Made by a program: the position numbers and the translations under genes. The notes beneath the pieces are model-generated. The model was not told where the DNA came from and made no database searches. It saw only the letters and a program-made list of their open reading frames with translations. 64,000 nt of DNA from Ramazzottius varieornatus (lineage: Eukaryota > Tardigrada > Eutardigrada > Parachela > Ramazzottiidae): positions 4,585,092-4,649,091 of the forward strand of contig BDGG01000003.1 in the NCBI GenBank assembly GCA_001949185.1. The letters are read 5' to 3'. How positions within the stretch are numbered: the stretch's first letter is position 1; each line of letters opens with the position of its first letter. Positions 12,701-31,177 of this stretch are shown one piece after another.

Positions 12701-14260
12701 GCCGACAAACAGACTCTAGGAGATCGTTTTTCTCAGTGGCGCGCGCTTTCTAGCCAAAGACACTGATAGAGTGCGCCACTTGGAAGACAATCCTGTCGAG
12801 CTTGTTTGCCGACCTCCTACAGTATACTTATTTCGGAATAAGCATAAATCATCTTGCAGAATGATTGCTGGTATTTTGAGCGTAGTAGCAATGGGATATC
12901 TTCACAACATGGACCGACAGTTCCTTCAGTGGGATCTTCAGGCGTATGGAGTCACAACGCTACAGATTCTCGTGGTTATTCTGTGCAGTTTCTTAGTAGT
13001 CATCACGTCGAACCGAGTGGACGCACACGTTTCACCAGGAACTTATGTACACGTTACGAGCTGGGTCATTTGGGGTAGCTGACACTCTATCTGCTGTAGA
13101 TTAGTTGTTTTGTACTTAGGAACGTTTGGTCTTTGAAGGTACTGGGTTCTTCATTCCCTTCTTCGGTTCAACACTTCTGCTGTGGCGTTACATCAGTATC
13201 GCTTCTAGCCTTATAGCTTCGTACCTGCTGATGAGTGTGTCTCACGAAGCGTTCTTCTTACTCGCGTTGATTGTCCACTGTTACATGTGGATCGTGGTGG
13301 AAACGCAGCACGCAGCCAGAAGGCCGGTACTGCGGAACATGACGATCTTTGACGTTGCTTCCCAGTCAACTTTCGCCGAACCGAGACAGCCTAACCTGGA
13401 CGACGCTCGTCGGGCATTCCTCTACCTCTTTTTCATACTCATGTCCTTCTACGGGACCGGAAACATTGCCAGTAATACGCTTTTTGGGGTCTGATTGAGA
13501 AGCTGGCAAACGGAACGCGCAAGATCGTTTCCTAAGCGGCGCACACTCTTAGTTCACAACAATGAAATAGTGCGCCACTTGGGGCAGCGATCTTTTACGT
13601 TTGGTTCTCCGATCTCCCAGTTATCGGAACCAAATGACAACAACTTTGATCTTCTCCTTTCAGGTATCAACAGTTTCGATCCAGCAGCGACCTTTTGCTT
13701 CGTAACAGTTTTCCGGCCGTTCGTGATGGGTCTGATACTGATGTGCAAGGTTGCCATTCCCTTCTTGATAGTCGGGTGCGCTTTCCACGTCATTCAAGCT
13801 GTGTGCCAAGTTCCCGTGCAGACTATGAGTCTGATCGTCATGCTCATCACAGACTTTATGGCATTGGTAGGTTGCTTATTCCAGTCTTCGAAAACTATGG
13901 AAAAATTTGCTTAATTCTCGGCCAAAATACACTGCTATTTGACCATATCCTTTTCCTGAGCGGCGCATTTGTCCAGTGGTTTTGGTTGGAAGCATGCGTC
14001 ACTCGAGGAAACTGTAGAGTTGAACCGCTTACCGAGCTCTAATTTCGCGTTATGATTACCGTTTACTTTTCCAGCACTTTTTCTTCTTGGTGAAAACCGA
14101 AGGCAGCTGGCTGGATATCGGCACGACAATCTCTCACTACCTGATGGTGATGATACTGACTTTGTTTACTTGCTCGTTAAATTTGATATCTTCGCTTTTG
14201 ATGTCCAAACATGTTCGTTTGCTTGATCTGAATACGTTAATTCTTAAGTCAAAGAAATGA
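9781..14260 (+). CDS. PIGN: GPI ethanolamine phosphate transferase 1 (PIGN), 905 aa
   Basis: Fifteen exons, all in phase: 9781-10030, 10192-10333, 10391-10565, 10632-10756, 10829-10959, 11018-11175, 11373-11521, 11587-11665, 11734-11813, 11919-12079, 12307-12646, 12860-13046, 13120-13471, 13664-13866, 14075-14260. Human PIGN is 931 aa. After an N-terminal membrane anchor comes the alkaline-phosphatase-like lumenal domain with metal/phosphate motifs ([44 protein letters not shown]). The second half is a multi-pass membrane region ending in the family block GTGNIAS-INSFD and [12 protein letters not shown]. The enzyme transfers ethanolamine phosphate to the first mannose of GPI in the ER. The gene is head-to-head with ULK3. 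A possible AATAAA lies at 14338-14343. Introns 1, 6, 10, 11, 13 and 14 each carry a family A foldback. Confidence 0.95.
10048..10100. repeat. Family A foldback
   Basis: In PIGN intron 1. Arms AAGTGGCGCACAC and CGTGCGCCACT; loop in the CAGCTAACAAC orientation. Confidence 0.9.
11221..11280. repeat. Family A foldback
   Basis: In PIGN intron 6. Arms AGCGGCGCACG and CATGCGCCACG. Confidence 0.85.
12124..12224. repeat. Family A foldback with long outer arms
   Basis: In PIGN intron 10. Outer arms begin CTCGGCAAGATTG and end CCTTGCCGAG. Confidence 0.9.
12721..12812. repeat. Family A foldback
   Basis: In PIGN intron 11. The right outer arm CCTGTCGAGCTTGTTTGCCG is well kept. Confidence 0.9.
13503..13600. 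repeat. Family A foldback
   Basis: In PIGN intron 13. Arms AAGCGGCGCACAC and AGTGCGCCACTT. Confidence 0.9.
13945..14012. repeat. Family A foldback, decayed
   Basis: In PIGN intron 14. Arms GAGCGGCGCATT and CATGCGTCACTC; loop in the TGGTTTTGGTTGG orientation. Confidence 0.75.
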
Positions 14261-14477
14261 AAGCTAACTTTTAGGTTTTACTTTGATATTTTTATCAACT
14301 ACATTATGATTGAAATTGTGACGTGTAACTCTAAAACAATAAAAGATCGTGGGGACACTAAGTACAAAAATATAAAAAAAGAGTATGAAAAATACAACTC
14401 ATATTTGAAAGAAACGGCCGGAGTTAGCTTGAGCATTGACGACGCACCGCATACCAACAACAGAGAGTTTCAGAAAG

Positions 14478-16776
14478 CTAGGCGTACAAATCTCTCAACG
14501 GAGTATTGAGATTCCGAATCAAGTCACAAACTTCCGCGTTGTCCTGTCGGGCAAAGAGAAGAATACCGTTCTCCATCCGCGTCGGTGCTACAACGTCGAG
14601 GATCTGTGGCACCATGCGGGGACGAACCCGCCCATCTTGACGTGAAAGAACATCTTGTCCGAAGCGCATTTCGTTGTCCGAATTCTCAATTTCCAGAAGG
14701 TAGACAACTTGACCTAAGAACGGAAGAGAAAACGATACACTAAGCAAAACCGAAAGTTTCGGATATAGGAGTAATCTGCACACGTGACATGTAAATGCAT
14801 ACTAACGCAACACCGTTACTGCATGTGCTTAATGTACCTAGGTTCATGATACTTTCACTCTCTCACCTAGAACGTTCAGTCCGTCGTCGAGGTGTCTCAA
14901 TACCGACAGGTGTCCAGCTTCTCTCCTTCTTAGCCTAGAATCTTCGTGATTTAGTCCGTAAAGAAGGTTATCGGGTGAGATGAGCTGGGTTTTCGGGGTA
15001 TCCAGCCACTGCAACAGCTGCATCGCCGTGACGTCACACAGTGGCGCCAGCAGCCGCGTTCTTCCTTCATTCGGCAAAACCGAGCTTACAACCCGATACT
15101 GCCACGTACTGTCTCCTTCCACCCCCAAGGACCTCGACTGTTCCCCACTCAGCCATTGAAAGTTCAGACACAAGACAGGTATCACAGATTTCCTAATCCA
15201 GACGGAGAGGAAGCGCTGAAGGTCCACATCAGGCAGTGGACTAGTGGAGAAGAAGCGACCGTAGATCGCTGCATCGGACAGTTCGCTAATGTTTTGTATG
15301 AGTTCCCGAGGAGTTTGTCCGCCGACCACACGAGCTAGCGCATAGTCTGCTATATCTGAGATCCAGGGCTCCGGCCGGACAACTGGGAGTGACAGAACTT
15401 TGTCAATGTCGCATGGTATTCGCAATGCTGCGAAGAGCATCACCGTACACTGCAGGTCGGACTTATCACACCAGATTTCCTGTGAGTAAGTCTTTGCTAT
15501 ATCGAGGACTGCCTTCGCATTAGGAACTTCAACAGGCTGACCTGACATCATCCACCTGCAAATGAATAGCCTGCAGTTAGAGCCACTTCGAGTACGAGTA
15601 CAGTACGAGATGAAAGCTATCTGGCACAGCACAGCCCTGCTCGAGGACCTAAGCCCGTGTCAGGGCCGCGCCACAATGCCAGAGCCAGACATGCGTATGA
15701 CGTTACGGCACATTCAGCATTCCCGGCCGCCTGCGACTGTATTTCGGTCGTTTCGTGACGTCATTAAACCGGCGGTCGGAAATGTGGAACACAATGCAGT
15801 CCCCTCCGAAGTTTCGAGCTTTCTTAGCTTTTTCTGCCCTGTCTTACCATAGGTTGGCGTCGCTAGTCTTTTGCAGATCTTCTCGAGTTTCCTCTGCATG
15901 TTCTTTCGTGTCAGAGCTGGAGGGCGAATTCTCTCCGGAAACACGCTCTACAGTTCCGTTGTGCGATTCCTCTAGCAGGCTGTCTCGCCGATCGCCGCTG
16001 GAAAATCCCGACGAAACGGAACACGACGTTGAGCAGGCCTCGTGGACTTCCAAATCGTGCGGTGAAATGATCCGCCTATGCTGAGTGTCCAACGACAGAG
16101 CGATGTCTAAGGGAAGAGGAGGGTAAGGTGGACCATAACCACTTGGATATCCAAAGCCCAAGGCCGCAAGGGCTTCGGGATCCTGTAGTATTTCTGGAGT
16201 CAGCAAGTCGTTCCTTGTCTTCTTTGGGAAGATAGGAGAGGTAGTGAAAGCTATCAGGCTTCTAGGCCGACGACACTTGGGTGTGAGCTCGTTTGACCAA
16301 GCATTCTTGTCTTCGAAATTGTTCTCGATTCGGACAGGAGAGTTCTTAAGACCTTCTTCCATCTTCACTTCCGAGTTTGCTTCATTTCCTTGCTTGTTTT
16401 CGAACTCGGCACTCGTCTTTTCGGTCGAACAAGGGTGTATGGGTATCGTCGGCAGGATTTCGCTAACGAAACCACTCGATTGGTGATCGTCTGCTAGAAG
16501 ACAGCCAATTTCCATCTCATGTTGTTTCGTCTGCATTTCAGGCGGGATATTAGGCATTGATTTGTTGATTGCAGGTAATTCAGCTGTCGCCGATCCGCAC
16601 GGGGCTACCATCAGATCGGGACGTCGGATCGATTCGGGAATCGTTATGGCCTGCTGGTGAACGTTTCCTGATAAATGCGGCACTAACGAGGTGTCTTCCT
16701 GCAGAGTCCGAGAAGCTTTGACGATCGACTTCCGGCGCTTACGCGGTATACAGCAAAGCCACTTCAGACCAGGCAT
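14478..16776 (-). CDS. Unrecognised protein, 617 aa
   Basis: Three exons join in phase: 16776-15848, 15555-14867, 14713-14478. I do not recognise the family. The N-terminus MPGLKWLCCIPRKRRKS has paired cysteines next to a basic stretch, which could be lipidated; that is inference. Residues to about 310 are low complexity and Ser/Glu-rich, with a short proline/tyrosine motif (GFGYPSGYGPPYPPLPL). The C-terminal 300 residues look folded and probably helical (for example DIAKTYSQEIWCDKSDLQC and DVTAMQLLQWL), ending NLNTPLRDLYA. No signal peptide, membrane segment or catalytic motif is visible. Strong splice sites and consistent phase over three exons support a real gene. It is convergent with PIGN and divergent from NUP88. 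The upstream in-frame GTG at 16794 was not used, because it is preceded by no ATG. Confidence 0.7.
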
Positions 16777-17266
16777 TTCCGCAAGGCATCTCACATTGAC
16801 TCGCTACACGACCTACGGCAAGATTATACGATCTTTCCACTACCAACCCTCCGTTCACTTGATCCAGAAAAGCCTGGGCACTATGCAGAAACAACTTCAC
16901 CAGAAGAATCCAAAAGAGTCCAACAGACAAGAGAAATATATAAGTGATAAAGCAGTCGATGTAAAATTCAAAACAATTAAGGGTTTGCACCGGGCTGCTT
17001 GCCGAAATTCCAACTTGCCTTAAGCTTAGCAGGTTTTATCGCAATGTTTGCAACCTAAAACTTGTTTGGTGAATCAAGCTTTGTTCTTAATTAATGCGTT
17101 AACTACGTTTCTTCCGCAAGTCTTCCCTCTCTATCGTGGATCTTGGGAAGCTTGTGTGGCATCTCTACGGTTCACTTATCTGGCGTACGTCTGGAGCTCG
17201 AGTTGCGGAGTCGTTTGTTCGGAGTGGTGATAATTAGAAACGCGAAGAAGCTAATTAGCAAGGGGG
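16777..17266. other. Shared upstream region of the unknown gene and NUP88
   Basis: Divergent starts about 490 bp apart, A/T-rich, no exon seen. Confidence 0.5.
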
Positions 17267-20200
17267 ATGGATTCATTCGTATCCGCTCGCTCCGATTTCT
17301 CCTCTTTCTACAGCGCGGCTTCGCATCACGCAGTTTCCGCTGAAGACCTGCACCTGGTCTTGGAAAGCGACGCGTGGAGAAGCTTGTTCCAGGGAAGCAG
17401 CAGACGTCCAACTGCCCACTCTTCGCCAGCCAGTCATGGTCGCAGATGCAGTACGTCTTCCGTCTGCCAAAATCTGCTGGATGTCCGCAAAACACGAGTG
17501 TTCTTCTGGTGCGAAGATCAAAACGCAGTCATCACTGTGGACGTCCAAGAGGCTGAACTTCAACGTACCACCGTATGCTCCACATTTTCGTTCTGTCGAA
17601 GAATCCGTTATGTCAGTGTTATTTTACATTGATAGGCTTTGGAATGCGATTTCAGTCCTCTCTTTGAAGTCAACAGCATCGTCGTGAGCCCTGGTGGAGC
17701 TTCTGTCTTGCTGGTCGGACAGCGGGGTCTCAGCGTGTTGGATGTTGGACCGGAGGAGAACATTCCCGAAGCTGGACGAAAAATTGCGAGGTAAGAATCT
17801 TCTTTAGTTTTCCTGTTTGAAATTTTGAACCGGGTCGTTTGTCCCAAATGGCGCACATTTTCAGCCATTAATAATGAAAAGGTGCGCCACTTGCAATGAC
17901 GATCTGGTTCAGTTCATACTCTCCCTGTCTGCCGGCTGTTATGTGTCTTTTTCTTCGAGGTGCATCGCGATCTCCGAGAGATTCTTCCTCAATAACCCCA
18001 AGATAACCGTCGTTCAATGCGAATGGTTTCCTTCTCGTGAAACTCACCTTGCAGTCCTTACATCAGACAGCTGCCTGCGCTTCTACCGAATATCCAGCCC
18101 ATCCCAACCTGATCTCGTGGTGAACCTTCACGGCGCGGTCAACAAGCGAAGTCTGCACAACTTCTCAGCTTTTGCCATAGTTCCAACCATAGAGGATAAG
18201 AACGGCGCTTGCCCGGACGGATCAACTGCCACAGTGTACGCGCTAAGAACTGATGGAAATGTGTGGACGTTTGACGTGTCAGCCGGAAACGAAAAGTATG
18301 TGTGTAATGAAAAACGTTCTAACTGGGCATAAAATACACGAATTTTACTTATGTTCAGGATCATCGGCAGCTCTCTTACCGGTCCTCTCCTCGCCAACGC
18401 ACCCTTCACTTCCGACATGTCACAAGTCGCCACGTCTATCGTGTGTGTCCAGTCCGTAGTTCCTGTGATATTGATCGCCAGTAACAAGCACCAGATTCTG
18501 CATGGCATCCTCCTCGACAAAGACGAAGCCGACGTATGTCGTGTCCAAACTCTTGTGTTTTCGGTTCTCTGCTAACAAAATTCTAGCGAGAATTTGGCAA
18601 CTGTTTCAGATGGAGAACGAAAGTCGTGGTTTGGGTGTGTTAACTGCCAAGCAGGAACTTCTCTTTATCGAACGACTAGAATTAACGACCAGCTCGCGAT
18701 CTCAACAGACCAGAATGCCGGTTTCCGCGAAACTCCTCCACTGTAAGCTTGCGTCATTTTCTCTTTCCGATTTCTGTAGTAATGTATGCTGATTTTCATT
18801 TCCGGTGGCTTGCAGGCAAAACAATCCCGGCATGTTATGCCTACGCTACGGAACGGCAGATCATCGGAGTGGCCATACCTTGGTTAGATGATCTGAGCTT
18901 GCTAGGTAGGTCACTACTAAGAACCTCGTGATGCAGTATTTCGAAAACAAATGATAGTTCACATTACGGTCGTAATTTAGCAGTACGGCAAACAAACTCG
19001 ACAAGATCGTTTTCGCAAGTGGCGCACGTCTCCGGTGTTTTTGCCTGGAGGTGTGCGCCACTTAGGAAAACGATCTTGTCGATTTTGCTTGTTGAAAATG
19101 CCACTTTCCAGCGCTGGGTTTTCTTACAGTGAAGGATGAGATCGATATGGTATCCTTGCGGCAGTCCGTTGTTCGGACTGTGGCCAGTCTGGATCCTTCT
19201 GCTGAAGCGTAAGCGACTTCTGTTGACCGTTGATAGTGTTTTGCGAAATATTCTTAACTTACTCGTGTCCTCGTTAGAGACGAAGTGGCTTTGATTACCC
19301 AACGTATGGTTCCAAGTGATTCGCAGAGCTGCTTGATACTTTCGATAGCGACGAATGGCCAAGTCACCATCCATAATCTACGGTACGTCCATGTTGTGAA
19401 ATCTCGTGCCCACACAAGAACAAATCAACAAACGGTTTCCGTTTTGCAGCTCAGTCGCCTCTTCAAACCAAAGACAGGAATTTCTCCTGGATCCGAGTAT
19501 GATTCTTCCGCAGTTCACAGACAGTCAGGAGTTCGCACGTCGCGTCAAACCTTCGAATGAGGTTCCCTTTGACGAGTTTATAGAGAATATTCTGCGGCGT
19601 GATAAGAGCTTCCCTTCGTTCATGTAAGAACCAGTTTTCGGCAAACTTGCCCAGGTTCGCTATGGATATTTCTGTTCTACAGGTACAGCAACTCTGACCA
19701 CTTGTCCTCCGAGGAACTTCAGGATGTTGTCGCACAGGGTATGGATGTCTTCAGAGAGCAGTATTACGATCGACAACGCACTGCTTTGGAAGAACTCAAT
19801 ATCAGGTAACAATACCGCTTCGACTCTTTCGGCGTAGTATCTGCTCAGATCCTTCTGTCCTTGTATACTCTTATCCTTCATTTCTGACGAATAGACATTC
19901 AAGGAATGAAGCTCGGAAGAAGCAGTTGCTGAAACTGCTGGACGATATGGAGAACCGAGCCGAGGATACCAACAGGCAGTTCGCTAATTACATGGACCAT
20001 GCTGACTATCTCGAGAACGAGGCTGTCGAACTCCAAGCTCGGTTTGTCCACCAATAAAGTTATTGGATCAAATCAGAACAGGCGATCTATTGATGCGGTA
20101 TCAACAAATAGTGTGTAATCCGGCATGGGAGCTCAACAAATGAGATCGAGTATACTGTTTTTCCCAAGTGGCGCACGTTCCAAGTGTTAATGGCTGTAGG

Positions 20201-20798
20201 TGTGCGCTACTTTGAAAAATGATCTCGTCCAAATCATTTGCCGGGGTTCCGATTATCCAAGTTACTTTCGCATGTTGGACTGATGAGGATTTCCGGTGTT
20301 GGGTAAAACCAGAAAACACCTTTTTGCTCTGCAGAATAAGCTCACTTCAGGCTGAGTTTTCACGAGCCAACCCTGTCGTGACCGATGCCGAGAAGCAGCT
20401 CATGGAGAAACTGCAAAGCCTCGAGTCGAGAATGGAGTCTGTGGAGGAGCTGTTGCTGAATGTAAGTAGCACATCTTGATTCTTCTACCTTGAACCAACT
20501 TTTATCTAGTGATGACTGCCTCTAAATTGGCTGTGATCGTTGCAGGTCCACGAAAAACTATCCTACAGGGAACGCCGAATCCAGGAAGGGGGTGAAGTTC
20601 CCCTTTCCGTACTTCTCGCCCAGGAGGAGGGCGATTCTTCCCATAGAAGTCGGACAAACGAAGAGTAGGAGCCCAATTAATTTCCATTAATACAATATCA
20701 CACCGTTCGTTCTCGCAACTGGTCCGTTTGGCAGGTTGTCACGCATCCGCTCTCTGCAAGAGCGCATAAAAGAACTTACGTCAAAGCTGAATGGGTGA
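17267..20798 (+). CDS. NUP88: Nucleoporin NUP88, 710 aa
   Basis: Fourteen exons in phase: 17267-17572, 17636-17790, 17960-18295, 18359-18533, 18610-18742, 18816-18905, 19130-19208, 19278-19382, 19450-19623, 19683-19805, 19895-20041, 20335-20461, 20546-20664, 20735-20798. Human NUP88 is 741 aa. Diagnostic stretches of the N-terminal beta-propeller are SERFFLNNP, CEWFPSRETHLAVLTSD and SPLFEVNSIVVSP. The C-terminal third is a coiled coil (ARKKQLLKLLDDMENRA, KQLMEKLQSLESRMESVEEL) like that used to bind NUP214/NUP62 on the cytoplasmic face of the pore. The last exon was read through GGG TGA; a gtgagt there could instead splice to another exon, so the extreme C-terminus is uncertain. Family A copies sit in introns 2, 6 and 11. 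Confidence 0.9.
17829..17915. repeat. Family A foldback
   Basis: In NUP88 intron 2. Inner stem ATGGCGCACATTTTCAGCC pairs with GAAAAGGTGCGCCAC. Confidence 0.9.
18986..19094. repeat. Family A foldback, near full-length example
   Basis: In NUP88 intron 6. This copy keeps inner arms (AAGTGGCGCACG, TGTGCGCCACTT), middle arms (GACAAGATCGTTTTC, GAAAACGATCTTGTC) and outer arms (GGCAAACAAACTC, partner decayed), so it serves as a reference for the family. Confidence 0.95.
20131..20246. repeat. Family A foldback
   Basis: In NUP88 intron 11. Arms AAGTGGCGCACGTTCCA and TAGGTGTGCGCTACTT; loop GTGTTAATGGCTG. Confidence 0.9.
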
Positions 20799-21469
20799 GT
20801 GTCCCCAAGCTTTAGTTTCATCTCACTGACTGGTCCAAGTTTTATTTCATTTTTTACCCAAACCAAACGTTCTTTTTCCCATAAATGTCTTACGGGATCA
20901 AACTGTACATTATCGGACAGGGAGAAAACTTCTGCGCATATATTTTTCCATTAATTTTTAGAAGATGTTTTCTGATAGTGAGTTTTCGAATCCTTTTGGT
21001 AAATCATATCGGGAAGTTTTCACAAATTCCCGAAAGATCTTGGCGTGAGGTCTCGGCAGTTCTACTGTAGTTAGATGAATGGTTACAACCGTCAGCGAGT
21101 CTTTCAGCAGTTTGGAGTGGTTCTCCTGATTGAGCATAATATTAGTCGTCATCATCGTCTCGCCGTTACTACACATGTAGTTGAGGCTCACTTCAAGCTC
21201 TGGCGGATGTGCGTATAGAAAAGTGTAAATTTCTGCTCAGGGTTGCTTGAAAAGTTGAAATATGGAGAGCTAGCATATTATGTCATAAAGAAGTCAAGTG
21301 ACTTTTCGACTTAGAATAACAAGGAACCAATTCACTGTCCTAGCATCCACCAAGCAGCATTGTTGGTCTCCCACGGCCATGAGTGGAGAAAATCAACAGC
21401 GGCGTCGAAAAGGTGTAGGCCGGCCTGGTACAGAGGTCGTCCTTTCCGCCGAAAGTTGAAATGCTGACT
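20799..21469. other. Spacer downstream of NUP88
   Basis: Convergent spacer before the ENY2-like gene. A possible extra 3' exon of NUP88 near 20960 could not be fitted in phase. Confidence 0.5.
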
Positions 21470-21841
21470 TCACTTTCCAGTTTCCACTAGAGACTTTAAC
21501 TTGGCCACTTCGGCAGCTGGACGAGCCTTGATGGAGAAAGTTCTGATAAGATGGTCTACGGTGATATGTTCAAATCCTTTCTGATCCTAAACTATCAAAG
21601 GGATGGACTATCTTGAAAGACCAGTGGTCAATGCGTAATGACTCGTCGACGCGCCTTTTGTTGGTACCACTTTCTCTCTCTGTGTTTCCTTGTTCAGAGC
21701 CCAAACGAGCCGCTTTTCTCTGCCTAGTTGTCTTTCTTGTTTCAAAATCTTGATTAGATTTCTGCGTCGACTTCCGACCAAAAGTGTGGTCGTTGAAACT
21801 TCTCGTCGTGGGTCGTTGTTTTTCCGTCCGAACTTGCGCAT
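21470..21841 (-). CDS. Possible ENY2-like small protein (SAGA/TREX-2 subunit), 95 aa
   Basis: Two exons, 21841-21671 and 21586-21470, join exactly in phase and give 95 residues; ENY2 is about 101. The second exon reads GFEHITVDHLI then KARP, close to the ENY2 C-terminal block (GLEHVTVDDLV then GRAL). The first exon holds VGSRRRNLIKILK, which resembles TGERERLKELLR of ENY2. The usual Cys-Gly-Trp segment between them is not preserved, so either the protein is diverged or the first exon is wrong. The donor gtggta is weak. If correct, it would be a nuclear subunit of the SAGA deubiquitinase module and of the TREX-2 mRNA export complex. The start lies only 119 bp from the ABCC1-type start on the other strand. 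Confidence 0.42.
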
Positions 21842-21960
21842 GTTCTCGTAAATTGACCACAATTAACCATTGATGCCAATATCACCGGAAATTCTCGGAG
21901 TATAAACCGGACATATAAGAGTGTTTCTCTCCATAACAAAAAGGCATTGGAACGGAAGGA

Positions 21961-30704
<8,744 letters not shown>

Positions 30705-31177
30705 AATACTACTCTGGTTCCATATTTTGTTAAGTTTTCTCTGTACAATGGCCAGAATGAAATTCACCGTCGAAAAATAGGTGCAGTCATTGTCCTTTCG
30801 TCACTTTCGTGAAGGGGGAACCAGAGAGAAAGATCGGTTGGACAGCGGCGGGATCCTGCCTTCTCTGCCTAACCGGTATTGTGGCTGTTATGTTAGTATG
30901 TCTAACCACGTTCCTTCTGTTCGCATGCTGTATATCATGTCATGTCAGGTTAAGGAAAAACTTGATTGACTGAAAGCGTTTCCTTTGAATAAGCTTCTCG
31001 TTTCCGTCGTTTAGAAACTTTGGACTTCGTTTCGGGATAAACGGTCTGAAATTTTGATAAGCAGCATATGCGACCAAGATGTCTCTGACATAACGACCCT
31101 GGCTTTGGTACACGCATGCGGGACGTTCTTTTATGCTCTTCCGCTCCCTCATACGGGCGGTGTAGCTCTCGACCGCG
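30705..31177. other. Spacer, ABCC1-type gene to ALG6
   Basis: 3' UTR and promoter space; no repeat or exon recognised. Confidence 0.55.

Noticed and set aside
15562-16486. Plus-strand open frames opposite the unrecognised gene
   Set aside because: They mirror the long minus-strand exons and lack supporting splice structure.
20958-21191. Open frame downstream of NUP88 on the minus strand, and a plus-strand KMFSDSEFSNPFGKS peptide on the same stretch
   Set aside because: Neither joins a neighbouring exon in phase and neither resembles a known family.
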